This document shows positions 4,910-9,631 of a stretch of DNA of 9,631 nt, piece after piece. This DNA comes from Desulfobulbaceae bacterium (lineage in GTDB: Bacteria > Desulfobacterota > Desulfobulbia > Desulfobulbales > Desulfobulbaceae). Position 1 is the stretch's first letter, and each line of letters begins with the position of its first letter. The translations under genes and the position numbers were made by a program. The stretch is taken from assembly GCA_030633145.1 (NCBI GenBank), contig DAOVTM010000127.1, positions 1 to 9,631 of the forward strand, given 5' to 3'. The notes under the pieces were generated by a model. The model made no database searches. It had not been told where the DNA came from and saw only the letters and a program-made list of their open reading frames with translations.

Positions 4910-7900
4910 GATTTTTTATAAAGGGATTGCTGAAAAGAATTTTTTTTCTCCTCTTTGCCTTGCCCATCCTGCTGCTGGCAGTCATAGCTGTTCTGCTTGG
5001 CACTGACTGGGGTTTTTCCCATCTCCTGCACGGTGCTGATGGACTGCTGGGATCGGTTTTTTCCATCCACCGGGTGGAGGGCAACCTGCTGAACAGGGTT
5101 CACCTGGAAAAGGTTGAACTGCACATACATCAGGTGGTTGATGCCGAGCTTGAGGAATTCATCTTCAACTGGCAGCCCAAGGGTTTGCTGGCCAAGGAAC
5201 TGCTCATAGGTAAAGGTTTGGTGCAAGGACTGGAACTCCACCTCGCTGCCAGTGCAAAGGAGGAAAAAGAGGAAGACAAACCAATTGTTCTGCCGGATAT
5301 CCAGCTCCCTGTCGCCCTGCGGGTTGATGACCTCCAGTTGGAGAAGGTGCGGATTTTTACAGGTAAAGGCCCTCCTGTCTTTGTGGTTGATCATGCCCGG
5401 CTCAAGCTGGCAGCCCGGGGCAATGAGATAACGATTGACAGACTGCTCCTCAATACCCCGAGATACGGTGGAGACATCCGGGGAAGAGTTCAGCTTACCC
5501 CGTCTCTGCCCCTGACCCTCAGCGGAGACTGGTATTTTAATCGGGCAGGAATCGGCGACCTGGTCGGTACCCTGCATGCAGATGGTGACCTGGAAAAACT
5601 TGCTGTTCAGCTCGGCCTTAAGGCTCCTGCCGGGGTGCGCCTGCAGGGAGAGGTTACTGATATTCTCACCGATCTTCACTGGAAGGCTTCAGCGGACACC
5701 GATCATTTCACCCTGCAAGACCTTGAGTTGGATCTGCCCATAGACGGTACTCTTACCATCAGTGAGGCCGCTGGAACCATCACCGAATACGGCGGTACCC
5801 TGGCCGTGGATGTTCAGTATGAGGGCTATCCCCGTATCCAGGCTCAGGCTGCAATTGAGGGGGATTATTCTGAGCTGGATATTGAGTATCTGCGGATTCA
5901 GGAGGGAAAGACAAACCTGGAAACCGGAGGTACTATTAACTGGAGCGATGGTTTTTCCTGGGACGCTGAGCTGTCAGGACAGGAACTGGATCCAGCTCTC
6001 TTTGCCGTTGACTGGCCCGGCAGGCTGGGATTTAAACTCCATAGCAGCGGCCAGACAGGGGGAGGTTCTTTACAGGTTGATCTGAAAATCGACCAGATGA
6101 GCGGTACACTGCGGGAATATCCCCTGGCAATCAGCACCAGGACTAGCGTTCAGCTGGACAAGGGCAAGGCTCCGCTCCTGACCGTTGACCATTTACAAAT
6201 AGAGTCCGGTGAATCTATGTTGCAGCTTGCCGGCAGCATGAGCGGGGAGGAGATTGTTCTTTCCCTGACTGGAAGCGACCTGAAGGCACCGGGGTATGCG
6301 GTGCGGCATCTCCAGCTGGATACAGATGTCACTCTGCGGGAAGAGTATAGCGGTGTGAATATCCGGGAACTCAATCTTGCGCTGGACAAGCGGTCAGTCC
6401 TGAGCAGTACAGGACAGGTGAGCTGGAAGGAAGGGATCTCCTGGCAGCTTGCTTTGAACGGGCAGAAGATTGATCCCTCCCTGTTTGTTGAGGAGTGGCC
6501 CGCTGACATCAACATGATTCTGCACAGCAGCGGACAGTGGGGCAATGGGCATAAGATCGTGGAACTCCGCATTGAGCATCTGCTGGGACAACTGCGCGGC
6601 TACCCACTTTCCGGCAGCGGTTTCGTTGCTATGGATAACGATACCATTCAGGTGGATAACCTGCACCTGCAGTCTGGTTCCAGCAGCCTGCTGGTCAATG
6701 GCGGCAGGGATCAGGATCTCAATCTCAGCTTTGAGGTGCAATCCGATGATCTCGCAACCATTATGCCTGACCTGGGCGGTTCGCTCCACCTGCAGGGTAC
6801 TGTTCAGGGAACAGAAAAGGAACCGGATATTGCTCTTCAGCTCAGTGGCAGCAAGCTCTCCTTCCAGGAGTACAGTCTGGGGGAGATCAAAGGAACAGTG
6901 GCGGTAAGTCTTGCGGGCAGCGGTTCCATAAACACTGATTTGACGGCCCGGGACATCCAGGTGCAAGATAACGAAATCCGTCGGGTTCAGCTTACGGTCA
7001 AGGGCAGCCGGGAACAACATACCGCGACCCTCTCTGTATCTGCCACGCCTGGCAGCGGCGAATTGACCCTGGCAGGCGGTCTGGATGAGGAGTTGCAGTG
7101 GCAGGGCGAACTCTCCCGGCTGCGGGTGGGTAATGACCGTTTTGGCTCCTGGCAGACCCAGGGAGCAGCATTGTTGAAGCTTGCAAAAACCGGAGCCTCC
7201 CTCAAGGGATTCAAGTTCAGCAATGACCAGGTAAAAGTCGGCCTGCAGGGAGCATGGCAGCAGGAGGATGGCTGGCAGGTCAGTGCTGGAATCGACAACT
7301 TTTCCCTGCATCTGCTCCAGGAATGGGGCATCCCTACACCTAACCTGGACGGTATTGTCACCCTGACCCTGAGCGGTCAGGGGCAGGGAGCTGTCCCAAA
7401 GCAGGCAGAGCTTTCCATTTCCCTGCCAAAACTTATCCTCACCGTTGAAGATGAAGACCTGGATGAGGACGGGGATGAAGAGGAGGATACTCTCAGTTTT
7501 CAGTGGGACAACAGTACAGTCCGGGCCGAATTGAAGAATGGCAATGGGGAAATATCAGTCCACAGTCTCTTCCAGGACGGCAGCACAGCTGATATCAATC
7601 TCACCATATCTGATGTTAGTGATTTTTCCGATCTCGAAAAGATGGGACTGGACGGCAGTCTGCAGATCCATCTCAAGGATATCAGCCCCCTGACCTCCCT
7701 GAGCAATAAGGCAGTCACAGCGGCAGGTGAGTTTGGCGGCAGTTACGCCCTGCGTGGTACCGCTGCCCACCCTGAAATAGACGGATCAATGGGGCTGCTG
7801 GATGGCACTATCGAGATCCCGGCAGCCGGGCTGCTTATCAAGGAGCTGTCCCTCTCTGCGTCCGGGGATGGTACTGAAAACAGGGTCGGTCTGAGCCTGG

Positions 7901-8904
7901 TATCGGGTGAGGGTGAGTTGACTGCCAGCGGCCAGGTGAAGCAGAACCATGAAAAAGAGTGGGTAGCCGATGTCACCATTCAGGGGGACAAGGTGCAGGC
8001 TGTGCATCTTCCTGAGTACCGGGCCGTGGTCAGCCCTGATATGCAGATCAAATATGGGCCGAACGGCCTTGCGATCTCGGGTGCAGTCACCATTGATTCG
8101 GCCCACATTGCCCCCACAGGATTTGCAGGTGCTGTTTCCTCTTCCAAAGACGTGGTCATCGTCAACGGCGATGGTGAAACGGAAAAGAACGGTCTGCCCC
8201 TGGCTCTTGATTTGACTCTTATCATGGGAGAGGAGGTGGAGATTGACACCTTCGGCCTCACCGGCAGACTGGAGGGCCAACTGGAGGTCAAGGAGAAGCC
8301 GGGTGAGATGATAACCGGGCTTGGCAGCCTTGGCCTTGTGGATGCCACCTTTAACTTTAAGGGGGTTACCCTTGATATTGAGCGGGGTCGGGTCTATTAC
8401 CAGGGAGGTCCCATTGAAGAGCCGATTCTGGATGTGCAGGCTCAACGCAAGGTTAAAGACAGTGTTGCCGGGATTCGGGTGAGTGGCAGTGTGAGCGAGA
8501 TGGATATCAGCCTCTTTTCCGAGCCGTTCATGCAGCAGGCCGAGATAATGTCCATGATCCTGACCGGGAAGGAGCCGAGCAGCACCTCAGATGAAGAGAC
8601 TTCAATGGTTGAGGCGGCTGCGACTGCGATAGGTACGACTGCGGCAGGTTCCCTGCTCGATGATATTGGAACGGAAACCGGGTTGGACATCGGACTGGAC
8701 AGCAATGGGAGCAGTGCCTCGGGTGTCTCCCTGGTGGTGGGCAAGGAGATCTATGAAGACCTCTATATCAGTTACGGTAAAGGGGTTACTGGCGAGTCGG
8801 GAACCTTTAAGGCCAGATATGATCTGAAATGGGGTTTTTCCGTGGAAACAGAGGCCAGCTCCGAGGCCACCGGTGCTGACCTGCGCTGGTCGTTGCTGCG
8901 ATGA
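4906..8904 (+). CDS. tamB: TamB, AsmA-like/DUF490 translocation and assembly protein
   Basis: A 1332-residue protein (E. coli TamB 1259). It is anchored in the inner membrane by one N-terminal segment (about 12-32, preceded by K6, K10 and R11) and expected to span the periplasm as a long hydrophobic beta-groove. Most of the chain is beta-rich AsmA-like repeat, with a gapless internal duplication of 161-residue period (W346 with W507, P406 with P567). The C-terminal DUF490 domain (about 960-1332) shows the family features FKGVTLDIERGRVYYQGGP (1151-1169), MSMILTGKEP, VGKEIYEDLYISYGKGV (from 1279) and the ending ADLRWSLLR. It is the partner of TamA: TamB binds TamA through its C-terminal part, and TamB-like proteins are implicated in anterograde phospholipid transport. 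The ATG overlaps the tamA stop (ATGA, 4906-4909), which implies tight translational coupling. Odd feature: an acidic insert at 848-861 (see findings). Confidence 0.95.
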   Translation: MRFFIKGLLKRIFFLLFALPILLLAVIAVLLGTDWGFSHLLHGADGLLGSVFSIHRVEGNLLNRVHLEKVELHIHQVVDAELEEFIFNWQPKGLLAKELLIGKGLVQGLELHLAASAKEEKEEDKPIVLPDIQLPVALRVDDLQLEKVRIFTGKGPPVFVVDHARLKLAARGNEITIDRLLLNTPRYGGDIRGRVQLTPSLPLTLSGDWYFNRAGIGDLVGTLHADGDLEKLAVQLGLKAPAGVRLQGEVTDILTDLHWKASADTDHFTLQDLELDLPIDGTLTISEAAGTITEYGGTLAVDVQYEGYPRIQAQAAIEGDYSELDIEYLRIQEGKTNLETGGTINWSDGFSWDAELSGQELDPALFAVDWPGRLGFKLHSSGQTGGGSLQVDLKIDQMSGTLREYPLAISTRTSVQLDKGKAPLLTVDHLQIESGESMLQLAGSMSGEEIVLSLTGSDLKAPGYAVRHLQLDTDVTLREEYSGVNIRELNLALDKRSVLSSTGQVSWKEGISWQLALNGQKIDPSLFVEEWPADINMILHSSGQWGNGHKIVELRIEHLLGQLRGYPLSGSGFVAMDNDTIQVDNLHLQSGSSSLLVNGGRDQDLNLSFEVQSDDLATIMPDLGGSLHLQGTVQGTEKEPDIALQLSGSKLSFQEYSLGEIKGTVAVSLAGSGSINTDLTARDIQVQDNEIRRVQLTVKGSREQHTATLSVSATPGSGELTLAGGLDEELQWQGELSRLRVGNDRFGSWQTQGAALLKLAKTGASLKGFKFSNDQVKVGLQGAWQQEDGWQVSAGIDNFSLHLLQEWGIPTPNLDGIVTLTLSGQGQGAVPKQAELSISLPKLILTVEDEDLDEDGDEEEDTLSFQWDNSTVRAELKNGNGEISVHSLFQDGSTADINLTISDVSDFSDLEKMGLDGSLQIHLKDISPLTSLSNKAVTAAGEFGGSYALRGTAAHPEIDGSMGLLDGTIEIPAAGLLIKELSLSASGDGTENRVGLSLVSGEGELTASGQVKQNHEKEWVADVTIQGDKVQAVHLPEYRAVVSPDMQIKYGPNGLAISGAVTIDSAHIAPTGFAGAVSSSKDVVIVNGDGETEKNGLPLALDLTLIMGEEVEIDTFGLTGRLEGQLEVKEKPGEMITGLGSLGLVDATFNFKGVTLDIERGRVYYQGGPIEEPILDVQAQRKVKDSVAGIRVSGSVSEMDISLFSEPFMQQAEIMSMILTGKEPSSTSDEETSMVEAAATAIGTTAAGSLLDDIGTETGLDIGLDSNGSSASGVSLVVGKEIYEDLYISYGKGVTGESGTFKARYDLKWGFSVETEASSEATGADLRWSLLR
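5938..6606 (+). repeat. protein-level tandem duplication inside tamB
   Basis: Residues 346-406 and 507-567 align without gaps at a 161-residue offset; I count about 29 identities in 61. Shared landmarks are W..G.SW...L.GQ..DP.LF...WP, HSSGQ.G.G and LR.YPL. The duplication fits the modular AsmA-like architecture of TamB. At DNA level the copies have diverged, so it is old rather than recent. Confidence 0.75.
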
Positions 8905-9010
8905 GTCCGTACTACACAGATGACACTTGATTTCCAGAGCAAAAAAATATCGCGGCTTTCCCGCCCTACGGCATACAAAATAATCTATTGAGATAACAGG
9001 TATTCCACTG

Positions 9011-9034
9011 GTTCCCACGCAGGAGCATGGGAAC
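9011..9034. repeat. palindromic hairpin repeat, GTTCCCA type
   Basis: GTTCCCACGC (9011-9020), loop AGGA (9021-9024) and GCATGGGAAC (9025-9034) form 10-nt arms with one mismatch, followed by GAG. Very similar GTTCCCACGC...GTGGGAACGAG palindromes are, from memory, scattered in intergenic regions of many proteobacteria and cyanobacteria as short repetitive elements. No T-tract follows on either strand, so it is not a canonical terminator, though it may protect the tamB mRNA 3' end. It sits about 107 nt after the tamB stop. The rest of the spacer 8905-9190 is AT-richer and shows no gene. Confidence 0.65.
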
Positions 9035-9072
9035 GAGATTAATACTGTAATCTGATAGCTCACTGATTATAA

Positions 9073-9188
9073 CGAACCTGTCATTCTGCTTGTGAAATGA
9101 TGAACCTGTAGTACATTTTATATGATCATGTATTATTCGGGTTATTTTTTCATGTAGCTGTAATCAGCAGGGCAGGGTGACAGGTTCG
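9073..9188. promoter_or_regulatory. GAACCTGT motif cluster and inverted repeat upstream of hsdM
   Basis: GAACCTGT occurs at 9074-9081 and 9102-9109, and inverted as ACAGGTTC at 9180-9187. The outer pair extends to a perfect 11-bp inverted repeat (9073-9083 with 9178-9188). The right arm covers the AGGT that would serve as the hsdM ribosome binding site, two bases before its ATG. This could be an operator with several half-sites or an mRNA fold that limits hsdM translation. No convincing -35/-10 pair was found here; a weak one is TTGTGA (9090-9095) with TACATT (9112-9117). Confidence 0.4.
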
Positions 9189-9190
9189 AT

Positions 9191-9631
9191 ATGGCAAAAA
9201 AGAAGGCAGTAAAAAAACAAAAAGGCTTTGCGGAAAGTCTGTGGGACACGGCAAATAAGCTGCGGGACCCAGTGGAGTCTTCGGAGTGCAAGCATGTGGT
9301 GTTAAGCTTCATCTTTCTCAAATTTGTCAGTGACAAGTTCGAGGAGCGCAGGATCGAGCTGATCGCTGAGGGCAAGGAAAAGTATCTGGACATGGTGGAG
9401 TTTTATGCCATGAAAAATGTCTTCTATCTGACAGATGAGTCACGCTGGAGCTATATCAGCAGCCAGGCCAAGCAGGATGACATTGCCATCAAGGTTGACT
9501 CTGCCCTGCATACTGTAGAGAAGAACAACAAGGCGTTGAAGGGGGCGTTACCGGACAACTACTTCTCCCGCCTGGGTCTTGATGTCAGCAAGCTGGCAGC
9601 ACTCATTGATACCATCTCCAACATCGACACG
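9191..9631 (+). CDS. hsdM: type I restriction-modification system, DNA methyltransferase subunit HsdM (5' part)
   Basis: The reading frame is open from ATG 9191 to the window end, giving the first 147 residues of a protein that is usually about 500 or more. A lysine-rich start (MAKKKAVKKQK) leads into an HsdM N-terminal helical domain from about residue 13. It contains SLWDTANKLRDPVESSECKH (16-35), VVLSFIFLKFVSDKFEER (36-53) and later DNYFSRLGLDVSKLAALID, all typical of the family. The SAM-binding and NPPF-type catalytic motifs would lie beyond the window, so activity cannot be judged. HsdM methylates adenine in the recognition site set by HsdS and is needed for restriction with HsdR. The probable ribosome binding site, AGGT at 9182-9185, lies inside an inverted repeat arm. 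hsdS and hsdR are expected downstream but not seen. Confidence 0.92.
   Translation, partial: MAKKKAVKKQKGFAESLWDTANKLRDPVESSECKHVVLSFIFLKFVSDKFEERRIELIAEGKEKYLDMVEFYAMKNVFYLTDESRWSYISSQAKQDDIAIKVDSALHTVEKNNKALKGALPDNYFSRLGLDVSKLAALIDTISNIDT

Noticed and set aside
4867..5679. 270-codon open frame on the minus strand across the tamA/tamB junction
   Set aside because: It is antisense to two well-supported genes, has no family-like motifs and spans their overlap. It is a shadow of biased codon use.
6394..7311. 305-codon open frame on the minus strand inside tamB
   Set aside because: It is antisense to continuous TamB coding sequence with repeat structure, and has no recognisable domain or start signals.
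7500..8445. Several minus-strand open frames of 70-220 codons within tamB
   Set aside because: They overlap each other and the strongly supported DUF490 coding region, and show no motifs.
8952..8964. Small GCGG/CCGC hairpin after tamB as a terminator
   Set aside because: The stem is only four pairs and has no following T-tract on the plus strand. The A-tract lies on the wrong side for tamB.
9011..9188. CRISPR-like array from the repeats in the tamB-hsdM spacer
   Set aside because: Repeats are only 8-11 bases, spacing is irregular and one copy is inverted. There are no regular spacers.

Overview
The window looks like a chromosomal segment of a Gram-negative, lipopolysaccharide-making bacterium. 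The support is an arabinose-5-phosphate isomerase of the Kdo pathway, a TamA/TamB outer-membrane assembly module and a small outer-membrane beta-barrel protein. GC is moderate, start sites have standard AGGAG-type ribosome binding sites, and the tRNA promoter is of sigma70 type. The protein flavour (short BirA, KpsF-type isomerase, CooT-like protein, TamA/TamB) suggests Desulfobacterota, perhaps the Desulfobulbales. That placement is an inference from memory, not a search result.

Left part (1-386): the edge holds the 5' part of a tRNA-Pro(UGG)-like sequence on the minus strand, whose anticodon stem is damaged. It is followed by a promoter region and an intact tRNA-Asn(GUU) gene on the plus strand, closed by a strong intrinsic terminator. 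Second part (416-2431): birA (biotin protein ligase without a DNA-binding domain), kdsD (arabinose-5-phosphate isomerase) and a 69-codon CooT-like putative nickel-binding protein, all on the plus strand. birA and kdsD are closely spaced and probably co-transcribed.

Third part (2525-8904): a good promoter candidate precedes three tightly packed genes. These are a secreted small outer-membrane beta-barrel protein, tamA (TTG start directly after the previous stop codon) and tamB (ATGA overlap with tamA). TamA in the outer membrane and TamB, anchored in the inner membrane and spanning the periplasm, form one envelope module. The small barrel may be an accessory or a client.

Right part (8905-9631): an AT-richer spacer carries a GTTCCCA...TGGGAAC hairpin repeat and several copies of GAACCTGT. 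One inverted copy overlaps the ribosome binding region of the last gene, hsdM, the modification subunit of a type I restriction-modification system, which runs off the window end. This edge is the probable start of an accessory (defence) region.

I found no CRISPR array, insertion sequence or evident new multi-gene system. The most unusual items are the damaged tRNA-Pro, the repeat-like DNA encoding the TamA signal peptide, the acidic insert in TamB, the orphan CooT-like gene and the repeated motif in front of hsdM.
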